From JAGOMX01 sp041738135 (GTDB lineage: Bacteria > Pseudomonadota > Alphaproteobacteria > JAGOMX01), in NCBI GenBank assembly GCA_041738135.1, contig JBGSQK010000074.1, positions 1-64,000 of the forward strand: a stretch of 64,000 nucleotides of DNA, written 5' to 3'. Positions within the stretch are counted from its first letter, which is position 1. The number at the start of each line of letters is the position of its first letter. Made by a program: the position numbers and the translations under genes. The notes beneath the pieces were generated by a model. That model was not told where the DNA came from. It did no database searches and saw only the letters and a program-made list of their open reading frames with translations. Positions 18,142 to 28,120 of this stretch are shown piece after piece.

Positions 18142-18780
18142 CTATTTCTTCTCCACGCTTGCTTTATCCAGTTCTTCTTTCAGCTGCTTCAGCATTTTAA
18201 TATCATGCCCCAGATCCACGCTCTGCATTAAACGTTTTTCCACGAGCTTGTTTAGATTGGGCATCTCTGTTTTGAACGTCTTGACGGCCTCATCGTACTT
18301 GTCTTCCAGCTCTAATGTCGCATCGGTCCAGCCCACGTTGACCTTGAGGTCACCGATGTAAACAACTTCTCCGGCAGCCACCTTAAAGGTGGTAGGGCTC
18401 ATGGGATCCATTCTGATGGAGTAATTTACATTCCCTGTTTGAAAACGCATATCCTTCAGCACATAAGTGCCAGGCTCGACCATATGGGCCGATACGGTCG
18501 GTGAGCCAAAGCCTCTTGTCCAGATGCTTTCGGAAAAATCATAGCGTATGCGGTTTTCAGGTTTAGAATCGTTATCTAGCTTTTCCCAATAATTTTCCAC
18601 CTGAAAGGCATCTGTCAAAGCAATAAGATTATGGTTTGGTGCATAGACTTTTGTCAGAACGATAGCCTTGCTAGCCAGTGATTGGTCATCGGTCTTTAGC
18701 TCAGTTGATTGGATATTAGGTGTGCAACTTGTTAAAACCAAAAGGCTTAGCAAGGGGGCTGCCCTGTAAAGTGATTTCAT
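18142..18780 (-). CDS. Putative lipoprotein of unknown function
   Basis: The protein has 212 residues from the ATG at 18780 (AGGA upstream; a frame extension to 18804 exists). The lipobox LVLTSC indicates lipid attachment at a cysteine near residue 19 and export to the envelope. The mature part has beta-rich segments (YVLKDMRFQTGNVNYSIRMD, VVYIGDLKVNVGWTDATLEL) that resemble DUF2846-like lipoproteins, followed by a helical C-terminus (IKMLKQLKEELDK). The resemblance is only a guess. Confidence 0.7.
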   Translation of the reverse strand: MKSLYRAAPLLSLLVLTSCTPNIQSTELKTDDQSLASKAIVLTKVYAPNHNLIALTDAFQVENYWEKLDNDSKPENRIRYDFSESIWTRGFGSPTVSAHMVEPGTYVLKDMRFQTGNVNYSIRMDPMSPTTFKVAAGEVVYIGDLKVNVGWTDATLELEDKYDEAVKTFKTEMPNLNKLVEKRLMQSVDLGHDIKMLKQLKEELDKASVEKK

Positions 18781-18878
18781 TGTGTGTCCTAAAATTCGAT
18801 TCATCTGCTCATGTATAATTTATTGACCGCCCAGAGTAAAGGGCTTCAAAAAATAGCCTTAAAAACACTTAATTTTTC

Positions 18879-18908
18879 TTGACGAAACCCCCGATTTGGT
18901 TGTATAAA
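18879..18908 (+). promoter_or_regulatory. Promoter of groESL
   Basis: TTGACG (18879-18884) and TATAAA (18903-18908) have an 18-bp spacer. With the preceding C the -35 is CTTGAC, which also fits alphaproteobacterial RpoH promoters. No CIRCE operator (TTAGCACTC...GAGTGCTAA) was found, so control by heat-shock sigma is more likely than by HrcA. Confidence 0.6.
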
Positions 18909-18995
18909 AAACTTACCTGTTGGTAGTGGATGCTGAAGTCAGGTCCGTGCCAGCAACGTCTTTAGTCTAAAACTGATAGAGATGGAGTAAACATC

Positions 18996-19295
18996 ATGAA
19001 CTTTCGACCATTATACGACCGTGTACTTGCTCGCCGCGTAGAGCAAGAAACCAAAACCCCTGGGGGTATCATCATTCCTGATTCAGCAAAAGAAAAGCCT
19101 GTAGAGGCTGAAATTGTTGCTGTTGGCACAGGTGCCCGTGACGAGTCCGGCAAGCACATCCCGATGGAAGTCAAGTCTGGCGACCGCGTTTTATTCGCGA
19201 AGTGGTCCGGCACCGAAGTCAAGTTAGACGGCGAAGAATTCCTGATTCTGAAAGAATCCGACATTCTTGGTATTGTTTCAGGCAAAGCCGCTTAA
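18996..19295 (+). CDS. groES: Co-chaperonin GroES
   Basis: The protein has 99 residues. GroES forms the seven-membered lid of the GroEL chamber. Signature segments are FRPLYDRVLARRVEQETKTP, the mobile loop GGIIIPDSAKEKP, and GDRVLFAKWSGTEVKLDGEE. The start has GGAG nine bases upstream. It is followed by groEL after 28 bp, the standard operon order. It lacks any unusual extension. Confidence 0.97.
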   Translation: MNFRPLYDRVLARRVEQETKTPGGIIIPDSAKEKPVEAEIVAVGTGARDESGKHIPMEVKSGDRVLFAKWSGTEVKLDGEEFLILKESDILGIVSGKAA

Positions 19296-19323
19296 TTAAT
19301 CAAACAACCTTAGGAGATAAAAC

Positions 19324-20967
<1,644 letters not shown>

Positions 20968-20997
20968 GGTATCTGCTTTACGTTAATATAAGGAAGG

Positions 20998-21025
20998 CCC
21001 CGCTTGGTGACAGGCGGGGTTTTTT
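20998..21025 (+). terminator. Rho-independent terminator of groESL
   Basis: The stem CCCCGC / GCGGGG with a 10-base loop is followed directly by six T residues. Confidence 0.9.
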
Positions 21026-21067
21026 CGTATCTAGTTTATTTCCTGGTAATTAACTTATACTGCATCA

Positions 21068-21203
21068 CCCCCGTTTCTGCCCGGCCTTGAGCCGGGGTCC
21101 AGCACAACAATGTGCAGCGAAGCAGCTCCGTATAGTACATATTGAAGTTGCTCCGCTCCACTTTTTCCGCTGGGCCCCGGCTCAAGGCGGGAATGACCGG
21201 GGG
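21068..21203. repeat. Palindromic element, family A subtype 2
   Basis: The outer arms CCCCCG / CGGGGG enclose GGCCTTGAGCCGGGGTCCAG at the left and its imperfect complement (GGGCCCCGGCTCAAGGCGGG) at the right. It lies between groESL and the phosphatase gene. Confidence 0.85.
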
Positions 21204-21303
21204 TTTTTCTTGCCCTAATATGAATACTGATATATGAATACAAACTTGAGTTCGCTCAAAAGATGTTGCATGCTATTTATTGAATGAAAATTATGAGACT
21301 TTT

Positions 21304-22146
21304 ATGAACGTACGAATAATCCTGAAATATGCGGCTGGTTTATCGCTTGGGTTTATTATTTTTGCCATTCACCATGAGCATACCCAGACCTATGAGCTTG
21401 CCAAATTCCGTCGTTCTGACAATGAATTCGCTCGTGGTGTTATGCCTTACGAGCCCTCCAAGCAAGGCTTGGACACCCTTTATATTTCGGGCAGTGCGCG
21501 ACCTACTAAGGATGGGCTTGGTTTTGCCTTATCGAATGTGGATATGCCTGTATACGTCTTTGATTTATTTGGCGATAAGCATTACTACATTAACGGTCTG
21601 CCAGAGAGCTGGTTCGGGTATAAAAAGTCCACACAAGTGGGGCTTGAGCCCAAGAAAATAAACATTCGAGGCTTGATCCATAGGTTCGCCTACACAGGCA
21701 AGCTCTCCCATGATCAAAAGGATGCGCAAACTGAAGAAGAAATGGTCAATGATCTGGGCTTCAAATATGTGCTTGTGGATCAAATACGGAAAACCATTCT
21801 CACCGATGATCAGGTGGATAACTTTATCCAAACAGTAGACGCGCTACCCAATCCTGTATGGATACATTTCCATTGCTCCGCTGGCAGAGGTAGAACCACT
21901 GTTGCCATGGTTATGTACGATATTCTGAAAAACGGCGAAAACGTTTCCCTAGAGGACATCATCGCCAGGCATCAATTGTTGGGTTCCGAAAACCTCTTTG
22001 ACACAACCGTCTGGCCCAATGGCCGCTACACCAAAGAAATGCTCGAGGATCGTAAGCAGTTCATCATTAACTTCTATAATTATGTCAAAAGCCCCGATGG
22101 TTTTGGTATCAAAACTTGGAAAGAATGGATCGGGGCTAAGACGTAA
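21304..22146 (+). CDS. PTP-like phytase / dual-specificity phosphatase, exported, copy 1
   Basis: The protein has 280 residues from the ATG at 21304 (an in-frame TTG lies at 21280). A hydrophobic N-terminal segment (YAAGLSLGFIIFAI) indicates export or membrane anchoring. The P-loop HFHCSAGRGRTT matches the CX5R site of cysteine phosphatases (Cys191, Arg197), and the following DILKNGENVSLEDIIARH block is typical of PTP-like inositol-phosphate phosphatases. The upstream loop that normally holds the general-acid Asp reads IRKTILTDD, with Arg-Lys at that place. A host inositide or phosphotyrosine target is inferred. A paralogue is at 42100. The gene directly abuts the convergent transporter. Confidence 0.82.
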   Translation: MNVRIILKYAAGLSLGFIIFAIHHEHTQTYELAKFRRSDNEFARGVMPYEPSKQGLDTLYISGSARPTKDGLGFALSNVDMPVYVFDLFGDKHYYINGLPESWFGYKKSTQVGLEPKKINIRGLIHRFAYTGKLSHDQKDAQTEEEMVNDLGFKYVLVDQIRKTILTDDQVDNFIQTVDALPNPVWIHFHCSAGRGRTTVAMVMYDILKNGENVSLEDIIARHQLLGSENLFDTTVWPNGRYTKEMLEDRKQFIINFYNYVKSPDGFGIKTWKEWIGAKT

Positions 22147-23337
22147 TTATATCTCCTCGCTCAAAAGCCTTTTTGCAGGACTCATTGTCTTGTATGCCTT
22201 TGCGAATAATATGGCAAATACACTATTGCCCATCACATTGGCTGTGGTGATCAGGGCGTCAAATAGGATGTATAGCATCATAATCAACGATAACATTTCA
22301 TCCGTAAAGCCCAGGTATTGCTGCAGCACCGGCATCATCACAAGAATCCCACCGCCGGGAACAGCTGCTACGGCAAACTTGTTCATTACGAAATAGAATG
22401 CAAAGATCAAGTAGACAGAAACCTCAGGTACTCCCAAGCCATAACTGGATAGGATTGCCAGAGCCATGGTGGGGATGGCGATGGAATCGCCTACCAAATG
22501 CACGTTCACGGTTGCTGGAACGACCACGTCTACGATGGGATTGTTGTCGCTGTTGGCCTGTGCGCCTTTCAACGTCAAGGGCATAGCTGCTAGGCTAGAC
22601 ATGGTGCTAAATCCTGTCAGCCCAGCTGGCATGGCGTTGGCAATGGACTTAACCCAAGCCCCCAACTTAAAGTTCGCATTCACACCGAACAAAAATGCCA
22701 AGTACACGATCTGACAAGAAGCAAACAATAACACAACCGGCCCGTAAGTTATCAGTGCTGACAGTAAACGCCCCTCGTGCTCAATCTTCAGCACGAACCC
22801 CAACACAAACAGCGGGAGTAGGGGGATGAACAACCGATTCAGGATCCAACTGGCAGCGGTTTTCATCTGCTCGCCCAACCGAACACCGCTTTGTGGTGTT
22901 AAGAAGGAAACAGCAATGGCCGATGCGATGCCGCCAAACAAAGCGATGTCATTGGTTAGCAGCTTGGGTACATAAAACGTCCATGCTGGATCTAACACGT
23001 GACCTAAAGTGGTATGCTCGGGAAGGTGGCCCAATAAAGGTAATGTGTAATAACACAAGCTAAAGGCAATCAGCGTGCAAATAAAATTAGACAAACATAC
23101 TGAGCCCAGAAGGCTAGTCAAAAATCTCACGGTGCCATCCTTAAATGACACCAAGCACGAAAAGATATAAGCAAAAATGATGAACGGCATCACAAACATC
23201 AGCAAATCCTTCAAGGTCATGCTAATGGCGTAAGCCCAGCTCTTGACCTCAAGCGGAATCCAATCGCCAGCCAGTAAAGCAAAGCCGATGATCAGCAGTA
23301 AACGGAGCGGTAGCCCCAATGATATTTTCTTAAACAT
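22147..23337 (-). CDS. Dicarboxylate/amino acid:cation symporter (DAACS family)
   Basis: The protein has 396 residues with about eight hydrophobic segments. The second half shows the re-entrant loop and TM7-8 signatures of GltP/DctA-type carriers: GFSTMSSLAAMPLTLKGA (serine-rich loop), then IVDVVVPATVNVHLVGDSIA. It takes up dicarboxylates or acidic amino acids with Na+ or H+. Its ancestry fits symbionts that import host metabolites. Its stop codon is contiguous with the convergent phosphatase stop at 22146, with no terminator between. The ligand is not resolved. Confidence 0.85.
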   Translation of the reverse strand: MFKKISLGLPLRLLLIIGFALLAGDWIPLEVKSWAYAISMTLKDLLMFVMPFIIFAYIFSCLVSFKDGTVRFLTSLLGSVCLSNFICTLIAFSLCYYTLPLLGHLPEHTTLGHVLDPAWTFYVPKLLTNDIALFGGIASAIAVSFLTPQSGVRLGEQMKTAASWILNRLFIPLLPLFVLGFVLKIEHEGRLLSALITYGPVVLLFASCQIVYLAFLFGVNANFKLGAWVKSIANAMPAGLTGFSTMSSLAAMPLTLKGAQANSDNNPIVDVVVPATVNVHLVGDSIAIPTMALAILSSYGLGVPEVSVYLIFAFYFVMNKFAVAAVPGGGILVMMPVLQQYLGFTDEMLSLIMMLYILFDALITTANVMGNSVFAILFAKAYKTMSPAKRLLSEEI

Positions 23338-23553
23338 GTGTGTTTCTCTAGTTAGGGAAGCAAAGCCATCTTTCCGGTGTTCTTCCCGATTTATTTTAGA
23401 CTATATGATGAGGACGAGATGATATGACCGCTGCACCAGCGGTGGTTGTGAAAACGGTAGTTGTGCTATAAATGAAATTGTTCATAAGCATTATGGTAAT
23501 ATATTTTTCTCATTTGGCAAAGAAGAAATGTTGTAGAGCGAAATGAAGGTAAT

Positions 23554-23578
23554 CGTGCCATGTAAAAAACATGGCACG
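23554..23578. terminator. Perfect 10-bp hairpin downstream of the DUF2000 gene
   Basis: CGTGCCATGT and its complement ACATGGCACG flank an AAAAA loop. It lies 12 bases past the minus-strand stop at 23591. There is no clear T-run, so it could be an mRNA 3'-end stabiliser. The rest of 23338-23590 shows no gene. Confidence 0.55.
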
Positions 23579-23590
23579 CTTTGGGAACGA

Positions 23591-24004
23591 TTATCTGTAA
23601 AGTGAAAACTTCTTAGTGATAGGGTTTACCTTATCCAAGAGCCCATACATCACGACGCCATAAAACACCAGGTCATCCTGGGCCGTTTTGGCTGTGTTTT
23701 CCAGCTGCTCTTCAAAGGTGCCTCCGGTCATGGTATTTACGAAAACACCGTGCTTAATGTATTCAACTTTGGCGGACATGACGGCTTCTTTGATCTCATC
23801 GGATGTACCTTTTAGTATGATAAAGGGCATCTGCGAGATGTTGGGATATATGTTTCCGTCTCGATCCTCATAGTCATCCAGCTTTAACATATCGTAATCC
23901 AGCTCGGTAGCCATGCCGACGGTCATGTGAGCCAGAGCATTCATGGCAATGCCTGTGGGGATGTCTTGGTTGATGACGGCGACTAATTTATTGGTAAATG
24001 ACAT
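23591..24004 (-). CDS. DUF2000 family protein
   Basis: The protein has 137 residues matching the DUF2000 pattern: NKLVAVINQDIPTGIAMNAL at the N-terminus, GMATELDYDMLKLDDYEDRDG, PFIILKGTSDEIKEAVMSAK, and a C-terminal YGVVMYGLLDKVNPITKKFSLYR. The function of the family is not known; it may bind nucleotides or peptides. The gene follows ybaK with two bases between, so they form an operon with the MFS gene. Confidence 0.85.
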   Translation of the reverse strand: MSFTNKLVAVINQDIPTGIAMNALAHMTVGMATELDYDMLKLDDYEDRDGNIYPNISQMPFIILKGTSDEIKEAVMSAKVEYIKHGVFVNTMTGGTFEEQLENTAKTAQDDLVFYGVVMYGLLDKVNPITKKFSLYR

Positions 24005-24006
24005 GA

Positions 24007-24498
24007 TTATTTTCCTTCCTTAATTGAGATGATTTTTCCGGCGGTCAAGACGACGAGGTCTTGGCTAGCAAGTTTGAAAACCGCATTGGGTGTGCCTGCG
24101 GCAGCCCAGATGGTGTCATGGGTTAATAGGTATTCATCGATGAAGATGTTGTCTATCTTTTGCCTATGTCCCATGGGTGGAATGCCGCCAATGGCAAAAC
24201 CTGTTACCTCACGGGTAAAAGTTGCGTCGGCTTTTTCTATCTTCTCACCCAAGTGTTCTTCGATTATTTTTTCACAGACCCGGTTTGGACCTGAAGCCAG
24301 AATGAGAACTGGCTGGAGGCTGTGCTTGGTCTTAAATATCAAAGACTTGACGATTTGAGCCTCAAGGCAACCGATGCTTGCGGCGGCCTCGTTGGCTGTG
24401 CGGGTGCTTTCGGACAGCACAATGACCTGGCATTCAAGTCCTTGGTTGGCTAAGGCATCCTGTACGCTTTGCGCACTTTTCGCTAATGGTTGGTTCAT
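24007..24498 (-). CDS. ybaK: YbaK/EbsC-type aminoacyl-tRNA deacylase
   Basis: The protein has 163 residues from the ATG at 24498, preceded by GAGGG; the open frame runs further upstream into the MFS gene. These enzymes clear mischarged tRNA (Cys-tRNA-Pro for YbaK). Recognisable parts are the IVKSLIFKTK lysine, LILASGPNRV, FAIGGIPPMGH and WAAAGTPNAVFKLAS, the typical glycine loops of the family. It could instead be a YeaK or ProXp-like relative. The MFS gene ends 14 bp upstream. Confidence 0.85.
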   Translation of the reverse strand: MNQPLAKSAQSVQDALANQGLECQVIVLSESTRTANEAAASIGCLEAQIVKSLIFKTKHSLQPVLILASGPNRVCEKIIEEHLGEKIEKADATFTREVTGFAIGGIPPMGHRQKIDNIFIDEYLLTHDTIWAAAGTPNAVFKLASQDLVVLTAGKIISIKEGK

Positions 24499-24512
24499 TT
24501 TATCCCTCATTG

Positions 24513-25739
24513 TTACAAAGTATATGCATGTTTCGATTGAACTAAAACGTTTTTCTCCGTAAAGGCTAAAAAGAGAAAGCCACATAGTCCAATGCCTAAG
24601 GCAACCGGTATGACGCTCACCCCGTAAACAAAGGCTTGTGTTGCATGTGCGCCGCCGTAAATATCTATCACAAGCCCCATGGTGGTGTGTAAGGCATAAC
24701 CAAAGACCATGATGATCATGTTGGCGATGGCTGTGGTAAGGCCTGCTACATTTTCTGGCACATAGGTGGATGCCTTATATATGGCGATGACTTGATACGC
24801 ACAACAAACGCCTACGATCAAAAACCCGATGGTCATGCTGTTGATGGTCAGCCAGCCGTTCAGTAGAGCAACAAAGGTGACCAGCATAATCGTAGCTGCT
24901 CCGATGATGGCGCCCAGGTAGCTGCCTGATTTTTCAGCTATAAAGCTTAGCAAAGGTGCGCCAAAACACATGCCAGCAAAGATCAAGGACGGCATGTATC
25001 CCGCCACAATTCCATCATAGCCATAGACTTGCTTCAAGAATTCAGTGGCCCAAACATCTGCGAAACCTTCCAAGGGTCCGACAAAGAATCCGGCGCTCAA
25101 GCATATGGCGATTACTCTTGGATTTGTCAGAACTGTCTTCAAGTCCACAAAGATGGGTCGTCTGTTTTGAACAATTATTTTTGGCACGATGAAATAAGTA
25201 ATGGCAGCTAGTATTAAACCAACGGTGGCAAAGATTTGGATCACCGTTTTGTACCCTAAGGCATCGCACATTTGTCCTACGGGTCCGCCACCATAAATGG
25301 CGCCTAGCAAGCCAATGGATACGGAAATGCTCAGCATGCGTGTGAATTGCTTTTCATGGAAAGCGATTCTTATGATTTTGAATGATCCCAATATGGCCGC
25401 CGATGAACCTATTCCCATGAACAGGCGGCCGATGATGGGGAAGGCCCAATGGTCAGAAACCAGCACGGGTAGCATGCCGACGACCGTTAACAAGATGCAG
25501 GCAGTCATAATGATGCGTGGTCCAAAACGATCCAGGGCAATGCCGATGGGTATATGCATTAAGGCATAGCCTATGTAATATACTCCTGAATACTGGCCAA
25601 ACAGGGCTGCGTCCATCTGGAATTGACTCATAATATCTTCCAGCATGATGTTGGGCATTACCCTTAATACATATTGGTACGCATAGAATATGGATGCCGT
25701 CATCCACATGGTCCATGCAATTCTTCGTGAAATAGTCAT
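24513..25739 (-). CDS. Major facilitator superfamily transporter
   Basis: The protein has 408 residues with about 12 hydrophobic segments. The motif A equivalent between TM2 and TM3 is GIALDRFGPR; RRIAWTMWMTASIFYAYQYV starts TM1. It resembles the MFS group common in intracellular gammaproteobacteria and alphaproteobacteria (Legionella-type nutrient carriers), but the substrate is unknown. GAGGAG lies just before the start. It leads an operon with ybaK and DUF2000. Confidence 0.85.
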   Translation of the reverse strand: MTISRRIAWTMWMTASIFYAYQYVLRVMPNIMLEDIMSQFQMDAALFGQYSGVYYIGYALMHIPIGIALDRFGPRIIMTACILLTVVGMLPVLVSDHWAFPIIGRLFMGIGSSAAILGSFKIIRIAFHEKQFTRMLSISVSIGLLGAIYGGGPVGQMCDALGYKTVIQIFATVGLILAAITYFIVPKIIVQNRRPIFVDLKTVLTNPRVIAICLSAGFFVGPLEGFADVWATEFLKQVYGYDGIVAGYMPSLIFAGMCFGAPLLSFIAEKSGSYLGAIIGAATIMLVTFVALLNGWLTINSMTIGFLIVGVCCAYQVIAIYKASTYVPENVAGLTTAIANMIIMVFGYALHTTMGLVIDIYGGAHATQAFVYGVSVIPVALGIGLCGFLFLAFTEKNVLVQSKHAYTL

Positions 25740-26035
25740 ACGTCTCTCCTCTTCGAAATTTCATAAGTAAAGCTCCAGAGAACTTAAGTTCGCTGCGGGT
25801 GTTTGGGTACAATAATGGGAAAAGTCGAGTATGCTCCGCCTTAGCGGAGGAGGAGGAGTCCACCGAGAAAAATAGTCTGTAATAATTTTGTGTCGCAGAT
25901 CGACATTACATCACTTTCGGTTGTGGTGACTCTAACTGTGTTAGGGTCTATATATATTAGATAGGTGTTTTGTATGGAAAGTCAAGGGGGTTTTGTGGTT
26001 GATATATTGCTGAGGCAACAAAACAGTAGCCGTTT

Positions 26036-26191
26036 CCGTCATCCAGCTCCGCGTGAGCGGAGTAAGCGTGGGATCCAGCACATGAGCGTCACGCAGCGAC
26101 TGCACTATATCTATACGGAGCCGCTTGCGCGGCACTCATGTGCTGGATCCTTCGCTTACTCGGCTTTACCGAGCTGCGCTCTGGATGACGG
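26036..26191. repeat. Palindromic element, family A subtype 3
   Basis: The outer arms CCGTCATCCAG / CTGGATGACGG enclose a GGGATCCAGCACATGAGCG ... CTCATGTGCTGGATCC inner pair. It is the main content of the 517-bp gene-free stretch 25740-26256; the rest of that stretch is an AT-rich region with a small CTCCGC-CTTA-GCGGAG hairpin at 25834-25849, possibly a decayed repeat. Confidence 0.85.
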
Positions 26192-26218
26192 GGATGGTCG
26201 CATTTGTGCAACCAATAA

Positions 26219-26248
26219 CCCCAGGATGCTGATCAAAGCACCCTGGGG
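26219..26248. terminator. Hairpin downstream of dnaN
   Basis: CCCCAGG and TGCT pair with AGCA and CCTGGGG (one mismatch between the blocks) around a GATCAA loop, nine bases past the dnaN stop. Confidence 0.5.
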
Positions 26249-26256
26249 CAATTTTA

Positions 26257-27363
26257 TTATACTCTGAGCGGCATCAGTACAAACAGCGAGCTGTCATCAT
26301 TCATGGGGCGAATGATGATGGGCGAATTGCCGTCTGACAGTGCAATTTGTGCTTCGTCGGTTTCGATTTGTTGAGCGACTTCCATAAGATAGCGGGAGTT
26401 GAATCCGATATCGATGGGGCGGCCGCTGTAGTCTACTTCGATTTCTTCATCTGCGCGGCCCGAGTCTTCGTTGGCGGCGGAGAATTGAACCCGATTGCCT
26501 TCCAGGCGCATTTTAATCTCAGAAAAACGCTCGCTGGAGATGGTAGCCACACGGTCAACCGCTTGTGAGAATTCACGTACTTTAAAGTGCATCAGCTGAT
26601 CGTTATGAGCAGGGATGGCTTCTTCATAATCCGGATACTTACCATCAATCAAACGAGATGTTAGAACCGCGTTGTGGACAGTAATGCTGATCTGGTTCTC
26701 AGATACAGCCACTTCCACATCATCTTGTGTATCGGTCAGCAGCTTGTAAAGCTCGTTCACCGTTTTACGAGACACAATCACGCCAGGCATGCCCTTAGCA
26801 CTTTCTGGCAGCGGCAATGATACGCGCGCTAAACGGTGCCCGTCAGTTGCCACAGCGCGTAGCTGAGTTTCTGTTGCATGCAAGTAAATACCGTTCAAGA
26901 AATACCGTGTTTCCTCCGTAGACATGGCAATACGTGTGCGCTCAATTAATGTGCGCATGGCCTTTGCGGGAATCTTGAAATGGAAGGGTAAGTCGTTCTT
27001 GTTGATAACCGGAAAATCCTCAGGCGGCAAGCAAGGCAGCTTGAATTGAGAGCGCCCGCATGACAGTTCCATCTGGTGCTTGTCTTTGTTCATGTGGAGC
27101 TCTACTTGTGCCCCGTCCTTGAATTTACGCACGATATCATACAACAAGTGTGCCGGAACCGTTGTTTTTCCAGTTTCTTGAATGGTTGCGCTCACTGTTT
27201 CCACAATGGAAAGCTCCAGGTCGGTGGAGGTGATTTTTAAGGTCATCCCCTCCGCTTGCAGCAGCAGGTGCGAAAGAATCGGCAGCGCCGTACGTCGCTC
27301 AACAACGCTGTGCGCGTGGCTTAAGGCCTTTTGAAAAGCATTTTTTTCGATCGTCAGTTTCAT
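26257..27363 (-). CDS. dnaN: DNA polymerase III beta subunit (sliding clamp)
   Basis: The protein has 368 residues, normal for the family, and forms the ring that tethers polymerase III to DNA. Three clamp domains are seen, starting with MKLTIEKNAFQKALSHAHSV, with TDLELSIV, TDGHRLARVSLPLP, and the C-terminal FVLMPLRV. It is not next to dnaA or recF here. The 184-bp gap to the divergent gene at 27548 likely holds both promoters. Confidence 0.96.
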   Translation of the reverse strand: MKLTIEKNAFQKALSHAHSVVERRTALPILSHLLLQAEGMTLKITSTDLELSIVETVSATIQETGKTTVPAHLLYDIVRKFKDGAQVELHMNKDKHQMELSCGRSQFKLPCLPPEDFPVINKNDLPFHFKIPAKAMRTLIERTRIAMSTEETRYFLNGIYLHATETQLRAVATDGHRLARVSLPLPESAKGMPGVIVSRKTVNELYKLLTDTQDDVEVAVSENQISITVHNAVLTSRLIDGKYPDYEEAIPAHNDQLMHFKVREFSQAVDRVATISSERFSEIKMRLEGNRVQFSAANEDSGRADEEIEVDYSGRPIDIGFNSRYLMEVAQQIETDEAQIALSDGNSPIIIRPMNDDSSLFVLMPLRV

Positions 27364-27547
27364 TTTGAGTCCCCAGAATCGCTTTTGACGATAGGTGTGT
27401 CTATCTAAAATCTCAACACAGATTAACAGACTTTATCTAGCTTGGCTATGGAGAATTGCAACTTTGTGACAATAACTTTGCCAAGAAAATGTTACTATTT
27501 GGAGAGGGGGCATGGTAAAATCCACAAAACTATAAAAAAGGAACGTT

Positions 27548-28054
27548 ATGATCCCAGCAATTATTGAAAAATACGAGCCCGGCAAGCATGTCTCTGCCCC
27601 AAAAAACACCCAGGTGGTGCTTGTGGGGGGCTGCTTCGATATTCTCCATTACGGTCATCTGCAATTTCTAGAAAGAGCAAGAATGCAAGGGGATTTTCTT
27701 GTGGTCGCACTGGAGCCAGACGAAACCATAACTGGCCTTAAAAAACGCAAACCAGTGCACACACAAGCCTTGCGAGCCAGCAACTTGGCCGCCATACGCT
27801 ATGTGGATAAAGTATTAATGTTGCCAGTCTTGGCTGGATTTGAAGGCTACAGGCAATTAACCCTCGATGTACATCCACAAGTGCTAGCCACCACAGCAGG
27901 GGACAGGGACTTGGCAAATCTGAAGCTGCATGCGGCTGCCGTAAACGCTGAGATAAAAATCGTCAACGAGCATGTAAGTGGTTTATCCAGTTCTGACATT
28001 CAAGAGGAGGGGAATCTTAAAGCCCAGGATGCGAAGCGACTTCATGTGGAATAA
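27548..28054 (+). CDS. Cytidylyltransferase-fold nucleotidyltransferase
   Basis: The protein has 168 residues. The nucleotide-binding start GGCFDILHYGHLQFL contains the HxGH site (His34-His37), and the C-terminal GLSSSDIQ corresponds to the ISSTxI loop. The fold is shared by HldE C-domain (heptose-phosphate adenylyltransferase), TagD and FAD synthases; the length and the LVGGCFDILHYGH form fit an RfaE2-type sugar-nucleotide transferase best, but the substrate is not proven. It is divergent from dnaN. Confidence 0.75.
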   Translation: MIPAIIEKYEPGKHVSAPKNTQVVLVGGCFDILHYGHLQFLERARMQGDFLVVALEPDETITGLKKRKPVHTQALRASNLAAIRYVDKVLMLPVLAGFEGYRQLTLDVHPQVLATTAGDRDLANLKLHAAAVNAEIKIVNEHVSGLSSSDIQEEGNLKAQDAKRLHVE

Positions 28055-28071
28055 CAGGGGCATGTAATTTT

Positions 28072-28112
28072 CACCTGCCATTTTAAACATGCCATGTTTA
28101 AAATGGCAGGTG
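28072..28112. terminator. Perfect 20-bp inverted repeat between convergent genes
   Basis: CACCTGCCATTTTAAACATG and its exact complement are separated by a single base. It lies between the stops at 28054 (+) and 28121 (-) and can act for both strands, although the downstream T-run is absent. Confidence 0.6.
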
Positions 28113-28120
28113 AGGCCCCC

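Noticed and set aside
18809..18995. CIRCE operator before groES
   Set aside because: The TTAGCACTC-N9-GAGTGCTAA palindrome is not present.
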